Positions 36,572 through 46,959 of a stretch of 64,000 bases of DNA are shown one piece after another; the first letter of the stretch is position 1; each line of letters starts with the position of its first letter. Source of the DNA: Gammaproteobacteria bacterium (GTDB lineage Bacteria; Pseudomonadota; Gammaproteobacteria; Pseudomonadales; Oleiphilaceae); the NCBI GenBank assembly GCA_002747055.1, contig PDSQ01000034.1, positions 1-64,000 of the forward strand, in the 5' to 3' direction. Below the pieces are notes generated by a model that had not been told where the DNA came from, made no database searches, and saw nothing but the letters and a program-made list of their open reading frames with translations. A program made the position numbers and the translations under genes.

Positions 36572-37297
36572 ATGTCCTATATTCTCGAAGCGCTGAAAAA
36601 GTCTGAAGCGGAACGGCGTCAGGGCAAAGTGCCCGAATTCGGTCAGCAGCAGTATTTTCTGCTGCGGAAAAATCGATCGCCCGCTTATCTGCCGGTGATA
36701 GCTGTCGCACTGGTTTCAATCAACCTGTTGGCACTGGTTTTTTGGTTTTTCTGGCAAACGGGTATTTGGGGTAAGCAAGATTCAGACCCGATTCAATCGA
36801 GCACGCCTGTTGTTTCTGCGCCTGTTGCGACCAAGGTTCCCGCTGCGACAAGTCCCGCTGTTACAACTACTGCCATCAGGCCAGTCACTCAGCCCGACCA
36901 CTCGGTTGCGAACAAAGAAGTTGAATTGCAGGAGGCAGTTATTGAACCGGCTAAACAGGAGGAGGCATTTGAGAAACCGGATGAGCTGACGGGTTCGCGG
37001 TCTTCGGCTAAATCTGAGGCGCAGTCTCAAACTCAGGCCAGGGCAGAGACTATTCCTCATCTGGATTCACTGCCCGCAAGTTTCAAGAGAAGAGTCCCCG
37101 ACCTGATTTTCAATAGCCATATCTATTCCGATGATGCATCTGCCAGTCGGGTTATGATCAACAATATCTATCTCAGAACAGGCGAGTATCTGGCCGATCT
37201 GAAATTGGAAGCGATTACCGAACAGGGAGTGGTATTGAGTCTGGATGGGCGGAAGTTCCGGCTTGGTGTGTTGAGTGATTGGTCAAATGATTCCTGA
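36572..37297 (+). CDS. gspB: General secretion pathway protein GspB
   Basis: A 241-residue bitopic membrane protein. The N-terminus SYILEALKKSEAERRQGK is the hallmark of GspB/ExeB. A helix at about 42-62 (LPVIAVALVSINLLALVFWF) crosses the membrane, followed by a Pro/Thr/Ala-rich periplasmic linker and the C-terminal conserved domain (NSHIYSDDASASRVMINNIY). It partners GspA in secretin assembly. It starts one base after the gspA stop, and its end overlaps dinG by 11 bases, so the three genes are probably co-transcribed. Confidence 0.88.
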   Translation: MSYILEALKKSEAERRQGKVPEFGQQQYFLLRKNRSPAYLPVIAVALVSINLLALVFWFFWQTGIWGKQDSDPIQSSTPVVSAPVATKVPAATSPAVTTTAIRPVTQPDHSVANKEVELQEAVIEPAKQEEAFEKPDELTGSRSSAKSEAQSQTQARAETIPHLDSLPASFKRRVPDLIFNSHIYSDDASASRVMINNIYLRTGEYLADLKLEAITEQGVVLSLDGRKFRLGVLSDWSNDS

Positions 37298-39464
37298 ACA
37301 GGTAAAGAAAACGATTCAGTCCAGTTACTCGACTTTTTTAAAGGCCAATGCGTTAGTTGCCCGTCGTGGTCAGCGCCAAATGATTGCCGATATCGCTCGC
37401 TACTTGTTTGAGCGGGACGCAGAAGGCGAAACAGATGACTCTGATAACGTTTGCGTGATCGAAGCGGGGACGGGTACCGGGAAAACCCTGGCTTATCTTG
37501 CGGCAGCGATTCCTTGCGCGCAGTATTTGGAGAAAAACCTCATTATTTCCACCGCGACCATTACGCTACAGGAACAGCTGGTGGAAAAAGACTTGCCGGA
37601 CTTCAGGGATCACTCCGGCCTGCAGTTCAATTTTACTTTGGCAAAAGGCCGGGGGCGGTACCTGTGTGTTGCCAGACTGGAAGGGTTGTTGGCTCAGACA
37701 GAGGGCCAGGACGATATGTTTGCCGGACAAACGACTGAGCTGTCAAATACCAAGACAATCTCACAGGACGTATTGCAACAACTGTTTAAACAGTATGCCT
37801 CCTTTGCATGGAATGGTGAACTGGATCAACTCAATATTGCTTTAGACGAGGGCGACTGGTTGCAGTTAATTTCCGACAATCGCTCCTGTGCAAACCGGGC
37901 ATGCAGTCACTTTTCCCATTGCCCGTATTTCCGCGCGAGAACCGAATGGGGCAAGGTCGATGTGCTGGTATGTAATCATGATCTGGTTCTGGCTGATTTG
38001 GCCCTTGGTGGTGGCGTTATACTGCCGGAAACCGAAGAGACTATTTTTGTCTTCGATGAGGCCCACCATCTTGCCGACAAGGCGCTGAATCATTTTTCTC
38101 AGCAGATGTATTTATCCGCAACCAGGCAGTGGCTCAAGCAAGGAAGTAAGTCGCTCGTCGAGTTCAATCGTTACTTGCTGGGCAGGCCTGACTTACAAAC
38201 CGCCATCGATCAGATAGGCTCGATGACCCGTGAAATTGATCAGCAGCTAGATGAACTTATCGACTATTTGATAAAGCAAATTGAATGGCCGGAACAGCCG
38301 GGCCCACTCGTCCATCGGTTCCCGAATGGTGAGTTACCTGCCACATTGACTTCATTGAGTCTCAACCTGCAAACAAGTTTCGCGGCGACCACGGTGGAAT
38401 TTGCCAAGCTGCATGCGGAGCTGAAAAAGGCGCTGAGTGATGATGTCAATGTCAGCGCCGATTTGATTGCTCGGGAAGACGCCGAACGCTGGTATCCCGT
38501 GATTGGTTCACTCTATCAGCGTTGCGAATCTGGTGCTGAATTCTGGAAGCTGCTGAACTGTGTAACTGGTGATGAAAAAAGACCTGTCGCCAAGTGGATA
38601 ACAAAACGCGTCAATGAGGAATATCTGGAATTTATCTGCGCGGCAAGTCCGATTGTGGCCGATACTCTTCTGCGTACCGGGCTATGGAAACGTGCCTATG
38701 GAGTTGTGCTGACTTCAGCAACACTGTCCTCGGGAAACAATTTCAGCGCATTCTGTTTTAAAAATGGCCTGACAGAGACAAGTTTTTTCCGTTTGCTTGC
38801 CAGTCCGTTTGATTATCCTGCAATTAGCGAACTGGAAATACCGAGAGATATTGCCGACCCGACAAAAACCGATGCGCACACGAAAGCCGTTGTTGACTTT
38901 GTGCTTCAGAGTATCGAAGGGAGTCGTCAGCAGACGGCAAAACGGGTGGCTGACGGACAGGCGCAAACAGCCGGCACCGGAATGCTGGTTTTATTTAGTT
39001 CCAGAAAACAAATGAACGATGTGTATTTTGATTTGGATCGGGATGTCAGGAATTATATTGTTCGGCAGGATGATATGAATAAATCGGAAGTGATTCGTCG
39101 GCATCGTGAAAAAGTCGATGCCGGTGAGCATAGCACCCTTTTTGGCCTGGCGAGCTTTGCCGAAGGGCTGGATTTACCGGGAAATTACTTAACTCATGTG
39201 GTGATTGCCAAGATACCCTTCAGCGTTCCGGATGATCCGCTGGATGCCGCACTTTCCGAGTGGATAGAGTCGCGAGGCGGTAACCCCTTTATTGAACTGA
39301 CCCTGCCTCAGGCGGCGGTTCGTCTCAAGCAGGGTTGTGGCAGGTTGATTCGGAACGAAAAAGACCATGGCAAAATCTCTCTGTTAGATAACCGCATGGT
39401 GACTCGCCGTTATGGCAAATATCTAATGGATTCCTTGCCCCCGTTTCGATTTAGAACTGACTAG
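37287..39464 (+). CDS. dinG: ATP-dependent DNA helicase DinG
   Basis: A 725-residue XPD-like helicase. Walker A is EAGTGTGKT (59-67) and the DEAH box is FDEAHH (D257-H260). An iron-sulfur cluster is bound by Cys in GRYLCVARL and by CANRACSHFSHC, matching the 4-Cys pattern of E. coli DinG. C-terminal helicase motifs include LVLFSSRKQ and QGCGRLIRNEKDHG. DinG unwinds R-loops and G-quadruplexes and helps replication through transcription. The ATG at 37287 lies inside gspB; an alternative TTG is 12 bases earlier. It is followed by intergenic DNA and the convergent regulator gene. Confidence 0.92.
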   Translation: MIPEQVKKTIQSSYSTFLKANALVARRGQRQMIADIARYLFERDAEGETDDSDNVCVIEAGTGTGKTLAYLAAAIPCAQYLEKNLIISTATITLQEQLVEKDLPDFRDHSGLQFNFTLAKGRGRYLCVARLEGLLAQTEGQDDMFAGQTTELSNTKTISQDVLQQLFKQYASFAWNGELDQLNIALDEGDWLQLISDNRSCANRACSHFSHCPYFRARTEWGKVDVLVCNHDLVLADLALGGGVILPETEETIFVFDEAHHLADKALNHFSQQMYLSATRQWLKQGSKSLVEFNRYLLGRPDLQTAIDQIGSMTREIDQQLDELIDYLIKQIEWPEQPGPLVHRFPNGELPATLTSLSLNLQTSFAATTVEFAKLHAELKKALSDDVNVSADLIAREDAERWYPVIGSLYQRCESGAEFWKLLNCVTGDEKRPVAKWITKRVNEEYLEFICAASPIVADTLLRTGLWKRAYGVVLTSATLSSGNNFSAFCFKNGLTETSFFRLLASPFDYPAISELEIPRDIADPTKTDAHTKAVVDFVLQSIEGSRQQTAKRVADGQAQTAGTGMLVLFSSRKQMNDVYFDLDRDVRNYIVRQDDMNKSEVIRRHREKVDAGEHSTLFGLASFAEGLDLPGNYLTHVVIAKIPFSVPDDPLDAALSEWIESRGGNPFIELTLPQAAVRLKQGCGRLIRNEKDHGKISLLDNRMVTRRYGKYLMDSLPPFRFRTD

Positions 39465-39520
39465 CCGAAATTAACGGTCAATTAAATTCTGTTTGTCAGC
39501 CTGGCTTTTTGGCTGGGCAT

Positions 39521-39564
39521 AAAAAAAAGCGATGTTACCAAGCTATCGACGCTGGTAGCATCGC
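39521..39564 (-). terminator. Strong Rho-independent terminator of the LuxR/MalT-like gene
   Basis: A 12-bp stem, gcgatgttacca/tggtagcatcgc (one wobble pair), is preceded by eight A residues, so the U-tract lies on the reverse-strand transcript. Confidence 0.9.
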
Positions 39565-39746
39565 CCGATAATAGAGCCCGGGATTAAACCAAACCCGATA
39601 ATAAACTAATAAAACGATACCAAAGCCTGAAAAAGAATTCGTTGGTCTTTCTGATCAGCGTGGCTCGATGATAAGGGACAAAGGGGCGTAGTGGGATCGT
39701 CCAAAAGGCTTAGTCCGTGAAAAAAATAAGAAAAAATCGAAAAAAA

Positions 39747-42560
39747 TCAGATCAAATTGCGGTTTCTCGCTTTCGCCAGCGCTTCCGTTCTACTTTTGAC
39801 ATTTAACTTACCATAAATGTTCCTGATATGAGCTTTCACCGTGGCCGGCGACAACAATAACTTGCTGGCGATTTGTTTGTTTGCGTGTCCCTCATAGATC
39901 AGACCTAACACTTCCAGTTCTCGCTGGCTCAATGGTTCAATCAGAGACTGATTTTCAACCGAGAAAGCGTTCAATTTGGATTGGCCGACCGAAGCAGTGC
40001 CATTTGGCCCGATACCGGATGCCGATTCAGCGTGATGCTTTTGCCTGGTATCGTTTTGGACTCCGTTGTTCTTTTTGCCGGAAACGTCGAGGTTGAGCAA
40101 TACCTCAGAGCGAAAACTCACCGGGACTGAAGCACTGTCACATTGTTCGATCAAATTGACCAATAGCGACCCGGTTTCTTTGAATAGCGTGATAAAACGG
40201 TCTTTACTGGCCAGGCGAAGCGCTTCGGCAATGTTTTCTTGTGCCTGAGTTGTCTGGTGTAACTTCTGATACGCAATGGCCCGGAGTATCTGCAACTCAA
40301 TTTGGTGCTTGAGGTGATGCTGCTCTACCATGGTCCGAGCCAGTTTATCCAGAACCCCCAGTCCTTTTTGAATCAGTGCCGGAAGGCTATCCGGGGAACA
40401 GATAAACAGGTGCGCCACAGCCAGAAACTGTTCTTCTTTGTTAAGTGAACTCGAGTATTCAGGGCTGTTTTCGTAATTGATTTCCGCCCAGTTGAGCGCT
40501 TGCTTATATTGTCCGATCTTGGCCTGGCACTTGGCTTTTAGTGCGGCAAGACCTGGTGGCTCAAATAAAATCACTTCTTTTTTATGTTCGTAAAGGTTTT
40601 GTGCATCTTCAATACAATCAATCGCTTGCGAGAATTTTCCCTGAGTGTAAAGTAGTTGGGCGTGCACAAACTGAATAATAATATGTTGCCCGGGTTCTGT
40701 GCCCAACTCGAGATGTTCCAGTAGCGGTGCTAAATAGCTCGAGGCGATCGCAGCTTCGCTTTTTTCGAGATAAATGCGTGTCATCGCGCTATTTTGCCAG
40801 CAGGATATCATTTTCGGTTGGCTTGGGTCATTCAGGCAGCTATCCAGCCAGGCTTGCGTGCCAGTGCTTGAGTCGCAGGCTCTATCCAGCTCACCTTTAT
40901 AGTAGAGAATCCAGGTGAGCAGTCCTGAACTGGAAATTACGACAGAAGGTTTGCGTTCAAATTTCCCATATTGGATGGCTGATAAGAGAGCTCTTTCGGC
41001 GTCGTCCAAATTACCTTCGTTAAAACAATCTATCCCGATACCGTAGAAAGTCATTGACTTGAGCGGCATATTGGCGTGGTCGATATTCGCCAGTACCTGT
41101 CGGGTCAGGTCGCTGGCACTTTTGGTATCCGCTTTTGCCCTCGCCAGATACGAGCTGATCAGCGAAATCTCACTGGTCAGTAACAGTGCTTCGTCTGTAT
41201 TTGGCGGTGATTCAGCCGTTCGATGACCGAGAGTATCTATTAGCGACTCCAGCAGCGGTGGTATTGTGTCCAGTCGATTGCTAAAAAACAAGCACCAGAT
41301 TTTCAGCATCTGCAACTGAGGTGACTGTTCCAGCTGATCTATCGGCAGCATGTTGATCCATTTCAGCATCGCGAGATGATTGCCGTCATGAATCAGTGTG
41401 TTGCCGTGATCCTGAAGTACTTCTTTCAGCCAGTTCCAGTCCTGTAATTGAACCAGTTGGTCGATCGACTCGTGCACTTGCTCATGTTCTAGCAGCCAGT
41501 GAATGGCTTTTCGCTGAATGGTGGTGACTTGCTCCGGATTCTCCAGGTGAATGCGATGCAACAGGGATTCCCGAAACAAGTCGTGATAGCGATACCAGTT
41601 ATGGCTGGTATCGAGAGGAATAATAAAAAGGTTGGATTGTTCCAGGTTTTCCAGAATCTCCTGTGACGATGAGATATTCAAAACCGTGTCACACAACTGT
41701 CCGCTTAACCTGACAAGGCAAGACGATTGCAGCAAAAAGGCTTTTAGCGGATCCGGTTGTTGCTCGAGTATCTCTGTCAGCACATAGTCATTGATCAGGC
41801 GGTCGGCGCCATGGTAATTGCATATGGCTGGTTTTATTCCGGTATTTTGATGCAGGTTTTCTTTTGAAATCGCCGCAAGCTGCATAGCGGCAACCCAGCC
41901 CTCGGTTTTGTCTCGTATTTGTTTAGCTTCATCACGATCGATCGCCATTGCCATAAAATCACGGAAAAACCGATAGCATTCGTCATCGGAGAAGGCGAGG
42001 TCGGCTGCGTAGATTTCGTTGAGATAGTTTTTTACACGCCATCGTGACAGCGGTAAAACCGGCTCGGTACGGGCGGTGATAATAATGTGTACATTAGATG
42101 GCAAATAATCAATAAGAAAAACCAGATTTCGCAGAATATCGAAATCCTGTATATGATGAAAGTCATCGAATACAAGAACAAGCTTTGGATATTGAATACA
42201 GAGTTCGCTTAGAGAATTGACCAACACGGTAATTACCGCTTCCATATGATCGAATTCGGTCTTCGCCAGGAGCTTGTTGGCTTCCAGAGCGATAGCCGGG
42301 TCGATTCGCTGAAACGCACCAATTGCATACTGCCAGAATCGTCGCGTGTCGTTATCGGATACATCGAGCGATAACCAGGCGAATGTGACATCAGTCGAGT
42401 GCAACCATTGGCTAACCAGGGTTGTTTTGCCATACCCGGCGGGAGCAATGACAAGAGAAAGCTTTTTACCACTGTCTGGTGTGATAAGGCCAAACAGTCT
42501 GTGCCGTTGAATCGTTTTTGGATTGCTCGCTGGAGCGAAAAATTTAGTTTGTAACAGCAT
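39747..42560 (-). CDS. MalT-like large LuxR-family transcriptional regulator
   Basis: A 937-residue STAND-class regulator from the ATG at 42560 (an in-frame GTG at 42587 is weaker). The N-terminal NTPase has Walker A PAGYGKTT (about 40-47), Walker B LVLVFDDFHHI and the winged arm. The middle is a long array of helical TPR-like repeats (MalT domain III) acting as sensor. The C-terminus is a LuxR helix-turn-helix: LSQRELEVLGLIYEGHANKQ, then ATVKAHIRNIYGKLNVKSRT. Such proteins oligomerise on binding an inducer and ATP. No target operon is adjacent, so the ligand is unknown. It has a strong terminator and is divergent from cysB. Confidence 0.92.
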   Translation of the reverse strand: MLLQTKFFAPASNPKTIQRHRLFGLITPDSGKKLSLVIAPAGYGKTTLVSQWLHSTDVTFAWLSLDVSDNDTRRFWQYAIGAFQRIDPAIALEANKLLAKTEFDHMEAVITVLVNSLSELCIQYPKLVLVFDDFHHIQDFDILRNLVFLIDYLPSNVHIIITARTEPVLPLSRWRVKNYLNEIYAADLAFSDDECYRFFRDFMAMAIDRDEAKQIRDKTEGWVAAMQLAAISKENLHQNTGIKPAICNYHGADRLINDYVLTEILEQQPDPLKAFLLQSSCLVRLSGQLCDTVLNISSSQEILENLEQSNLFIIPLDTSHNWYRYHDLFRESLLHRIHLENPEQVTTIQRKAIHWLLEHEQVHESIDQLVQLQDWNWLKEVLQDHGNTLIHDGNHLAMLKWINMLPIDQLEQSPQLQMLKIWCLFFSNRLDTIPPLLESLIDTLGHRTAESPPNTDEALLLTSEISLISSYLARAKADTKSASDLTRQVLANIDHANMPLKSMTFYGIGIDCFNEGNLDDAERALLSAIQYGKFERKPSVVISSSGLLTWILYYKGELDRACDSSTGTQAWLDSCLNDPSQPKMISCWQNSAMTRIYLEKSEAAIASSYLAPLLEHLELGTEPGQHIIIQFVHAQLLYTQGKFSQAIDCIEDAQNLYEHKKEVILFEPPGLAALKAKCQAKIGQYKQALNWAEINYENSPEYSSSLNKEEQFLAVAHLFICSPDSLPALIQKGLGVLDKLARTMVEQHHLKHQIELQILRAIAYQKLHQTTQAQENIAEALRLASKDRFITLFKETGSLLVNLIEQCDSASVPVSFRSEVLLNLDVSGKKNNGVQNDTRQKHHAESASGIGPNGTASVGQSKLNAFSVENQSLIEPLSQRELEVLGLIYEGHANKQIASKLLLSPATVKAHIRNIYGKLNVKSRTEALAKARNRNLI

Positions 42561-43988
<1,428 letters not shown>

Positions 43989-44127
43989 GCTGGCTCCATC
44001 GCATGGTATGACATCCAAAACAAATTCTATTACTATGGGCTAACGCTGAAGCCACACGCTTTGTTGTTTATTCAATTTGTGGACATCAAATTGAATCGTT
44101 CACCCGATATAGTAGAAGGAGTTCTCT

Positions 44128-44742
44128 GTGGAACTGGCATGCCTGGATTTGGAAGGAGTATTGATCCCGGAGGTGTGGATCGCTTTCGCCGAAAAAACCG
44201 GAATCGAACAGTTAAAAGCGACAACCCGCGATATTCCCGATTACGACGTGTTGATGAAACAGCGCCTGCGCATTCTGGATCAGCATGGCTACGGCTTGCC
44301 GGCTATTCAGGAAGTGATAGGTACGCTCGATCCGCTCGATGGGGCAGCTGAGTTTCTCAATTGGTTACGATTGCATTTTCAGGTCGTCATTCTGTCTGAT
44401 ACCTTCTATGAGTTTGCAATGCCGCTGATGGCCAAACTTGGCTTTCCCGCTTTGCTTTGCCACAAGCTGGAGGTGGCGGAGTCCGGTCAGATCACTAATT
44501 ATCTGTTACGCCAAAGAGACCCGAAAAGACAGTCGGTACGCGCATTCCAATTATTGAATTACCGGGTGATTGCAACCGGTGACTCCTATAACGATACCAC
44601 TATGTTGGCTCAGGCCGACAAGGGAATCCTGTTTCATTCCCCGCAAAATGTGATTGATGAATTCCCACAGTATCCCGCCGTTCAAACTTTTGAGGAATTA
44701 AAGGAAGAATTCAAAAAAGCCAGCCTGAAGACCGTGTGGTAG
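44128..44742 (+). CDS. thrH: Bifunctional phosphoserine phosphatase/homoserine phosphotransferase ThrH
   Basis: A 204-residue HAD-superfamily enzyme, start GTG at 44128 behind agaaggag. The nucleophile motif is CLDLEGVLIPE (Asp7), followed by VVILSDTFYEF and GDSYNDTTMLAQA, together the HAD active site. The length and the DIPDYDVLMKQRLRIL region match P. aeruginosa ThrH, which dephosphorylates phosphoserine and can pass the phosphate to homoserine, linking serine and threonine synthesis. It stands downstream of cysB as in Pseudomonas. Confidence 0.92.
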   Translation: MELACLDLEGVLIPEVWIAFAEKTGIEQLKATTRDIPDYDVLMKQRLRILDQHGYGLPAIQEVIGTLDPLDGAAEFLNWLRLHFQVVILSDTFYEFAMPLMAKLGFPALLCHKLEVAESGQITNYLLRQRDPKRQSVRAFQLLNYRVIATGDSYNDTTMLAQADKGILFHSPQNVIDEFPQYPAVQTFEELKEEFKKASLKTVW

Positions 44743-44782
44743 TCCGGTCGGCGTAGTGATTCAATAATAAAGTGAGGCAATT

Positions 44783-45331
44783 ATGACAGCTATGCGATTA
44801 ATGAGCAGGTTTATGGCGGCCCTGTCTGTCATCCTGATGGCGCTACTATTGGTGCAGCCAGGGCAGGCTGTGGAGCAGTCAAAAGAAGAGAAGCAAAATC
44901 TTGAGTATATGTTTAACAAGGTGGCTCGAAAAATATCCGATCTATTGGAGATCAATCCGAACTTTTTGCCCTTTGGTGCCGGTATGGATGTTAACGGGCG
45001 GGTTCAGTTTATCTGGACAGATAATAAACAAAAGTATTCGGCAAAAGGCGCGATGATACTGATTCGTCAGGCCGAGATCGCGAATGCCAATGCCGGCAGA
45101 TTGCTGGCTGTCGCAACGGTGTATCGTTATGGTCATAAAGATCAGCAAGGTAATATTAAAGAACAAGTCAATGTCGAAATGGAGTACGCCGACGGTTATG
45201 CCATTGTTCGTGCGATCGAACTGATTGAAAAAGAAGGCAAGAAAACCATTGGTAAAGCTGTGCAACGAACCATCAAACCCAAAATTTTCACGCCGGCCGT
45301 GGTCAGCAAGCTGCTCCCGAAAAAAAAGTGA
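44783..45331 (+). CDS. Exported protein of unknown function
   Basis: A 182-residue protein with a Sec signal: basic n-region (TAMRLMSRF), hydrophobic core (MAALSVILMALLLV) and a predicted cleavage after GQA near 30. The mature part is charged and ends very basic (AVVSKLLPKKK). A central stretch, NGRVQFIWTDNKQKYSAKGA, is beta-like. No family is recognised. Ribosome site gtgagg before ATG 44783. It lies 40 bases after thrH but is probably not functionally linked; it begins a run of exported proteins. Confidence 0.7.
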   Translation: MTAMRLMSRFMAALSVILMALLLVQPGQAVEQSKEEKQNLEYMFNKVARKISDLLEINPNFLPFGAGMDVNGRVQFIWTDNKQKYSAKGAMILIRQAEIANANAGRLLAVATVYRYGHKDQQGNIKEQVNVEMEYADGYAIVRAIELIEKEGKKTIGKAVQRTIKPKIFTPAVVSKLLPKKK

Positions 45332-45530
45332 ATAAAGTGTGACACTGATTGTGAATTGCGTTGTGAACCTGTTATCAATTGTTAGCCAGTGTAATGTCGT
45401 GAGAAAAAAGTGTGATCCTTATCCCAGAATTAAATCCTTAGTTACATAGAATAGTTATCACCCGAGAATAACAACAAAACTCGGTAAAACTAAACAACAA
45501 AATGATACTATTTCTTGTAAGGAGGATTTC

Positions 45531-46601
45531 ATGAAAGGCCTGAATAAACTTGCATTGGTCGCTGCGATTGCCGCTGCCTCTTCAGCTCAAGCAGAATTGG
45601 TTGCAATGGACGACGCCGCTTTGAGTGCTACTACAGGTCAAGCTGGTTTGACTATTGATGTTAACGAAGCCAATATCAATATCGGTGAGATCCAATACAA
45701 AGACGAAGGTTCCCTGTTTATCTCCGGTTTTCAATTGGGTGGCGCTGGTTTGCTTGGTGGCGAATTGCTTGTCGGCAACAATGATTATTTTGACAACCTA
45801 AGAATTACTGTGGATATCGCTGGTGATAGTACAGATGTAAACACTATCGGATATGGTTTGGGTAAGGTTGATTCAACGACTAATGTTTACGGTACTACCG
45901 TGTTTACAAATAATGGTACTGCTGAGTCTGCTGGTGGTGCCTCCGTAAATGCTGCCGCGAATTATTTTGAGCGAGATGCGTCAGGTAATAGATACGCTGA
46001 TATTGATGATGGCGATATGGTTATTGGTCTTGATGCTCAAGATCAGGACGTTTTGGTTGACATGGGTTTCTTGATTGGTGAAGTGAGCCTGGGTGAGTCA
46101 GCAGTTGCTACTGGTTCTCGCGTTGGCGCCTTCGGGGTTAACCCTGCGCACTCTAACACGGTTCTGATGGCTGATACCGCACTCGCTGGCGCGATCGGTC
46201 CTGTTGATATCGTTATCGATGGTCAGGACGGTGGTATGAATATCAATGCTTATTTTGGTTTGGAAGGGCAGATTGAGTTTCCATTTGTCGCAACCTCTAT
46301 GCATTTCAAATTGCACAACAATCGTGGTAGTAACAGTTTGATAGCGAAAATTGGAACCGATAAGAGTGGTGGTTTCGCTGTTTATGATATGTCTGGTGCA
46401 CATGCTAACGTTACTATCAGTAAGTGGGATGCTGATGCTGATTCAGATTCAGACGGTTTAGCGCTCGATATCAATAACTTTGAAGGTGACATGGATTTGG
46501 AAAATATTGTTTTGGGTAGTGATTCAGGTGCGCAGTCGATTGGTAGTCTTTATATCACTGACCTGAAGATGAACGCAAAAACGGTTGTTTATGGTCACTA
46601 A
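45531..46601 (+). CDS. Exported DUF6160-like surface protein
   Basis: A 356-residue secreted protein with an excellent ribosome site (taaggagg) 6 bases before the ATG. The signal is KGLNKLALVAAIAAASSAQA with cleavage near residue 21. The mature start, LVAMDDAALSATTGQAGLTI followed by a DVNEANINIGEIQYKDEG-type stretch, is the signature of DUF6160-type exported proteins common in Pseudomonas, Marinobacter and Hahella. The remainder is Gly-, Asn- and Asp-rich beta sequence with few Cys and no membrane anchor. The role is unknown; beta-helix or fibre-like surface material is possible. It has its own terminator with a stable UUCG loop. Confidence 0.75.
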   Translation: MKGLNKLALVAAIAAASSAQAELVAMDDAALSATTGQAGLTIDVNEANINIGEIQYKDEGSLFISGFQLGGAGLLGGELLVGNNDYFDNLRITVDIAGDSTDVNTIGYGLGKVDSTTNVYGTTVFTNNGTAESAGGASVNAAANYFERDASGNRYADIDDGDMVIGLDAQDQDVLVDMGFLIGEVSLGESAVATGSRVGAFGVNPAHSNTVLMADTALAGAIGPVDIVIDGQDGGMNINAYFGLEGQIEFPFVATSMHFKLHNNRGSNSLIAKIGTDKSGGFAVYDMSGAHANVTISKWDADADSDSDGLALDINNFEGDMDLENIVLGSDSGAQSIGSLYITDLKMNAKTVVYGH

Positions 46602-46672
46602 GATCGTAAGTAGTCAGTGTAGATCTGTTGTCTGACGAGGTTGTTAGTCCGAAACGACAGCAGTTCAAAACA

Positions 46673-46697
46673 AAACCCGGCTTCGGTCGGGTTTTTT
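46673..46697 (+). terminator. Rho-independent terminator with UUCG tetraloop
   Basis: An aaacccg/cgggttt stem encloses c-TTCG-g, a canonical stable tetraloop, followed by a run of six T residues. It ends the DUF6160 gene transcript. Confidence 0.9.
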
Positions 46698-46788
46698 GAC
46701 CCGTACAAGGCGGGCGGAGATAGTGGCTTTGAACTCAATATCAGGTTGAGCTTGAATGCTATATGGATATGTTAGGGCTGTTGAGGTT

Positions 46789-46866
46789 TCATATTGGTAA
46801 CCACTGAACAGGACACGCAATAGCCACCATCGACTCAAAGTTTCGCTGTAATTTATCGTATCTTGG
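46789..46866 (-). pseudogene. IS5-family transposase C-terminal scrap
   Basis: The reverse strand reads RYDKLQRNFESMVAIACPVQ followed by WLPI and a stop. This matches the extreme C-terminus of IS5-group transposases, whose pattern is RYDK...NF...M..LA....WL. An in-frame stop lies just upstream, and no further transposase sequence is visible, so only about 26 codons survive. It sits between the DUF6160 and lipoprotein genes. Confidence 0.5.
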
Positions 46867-46959
46867 GGCCTAGAGACGACGCATTTATTGCCGCTTTAAG
46901 ACTGCACAAGGCCTTGTTTTTAGCTCGCATTTCTTAAACTTAACGGGTATCTACGCATA

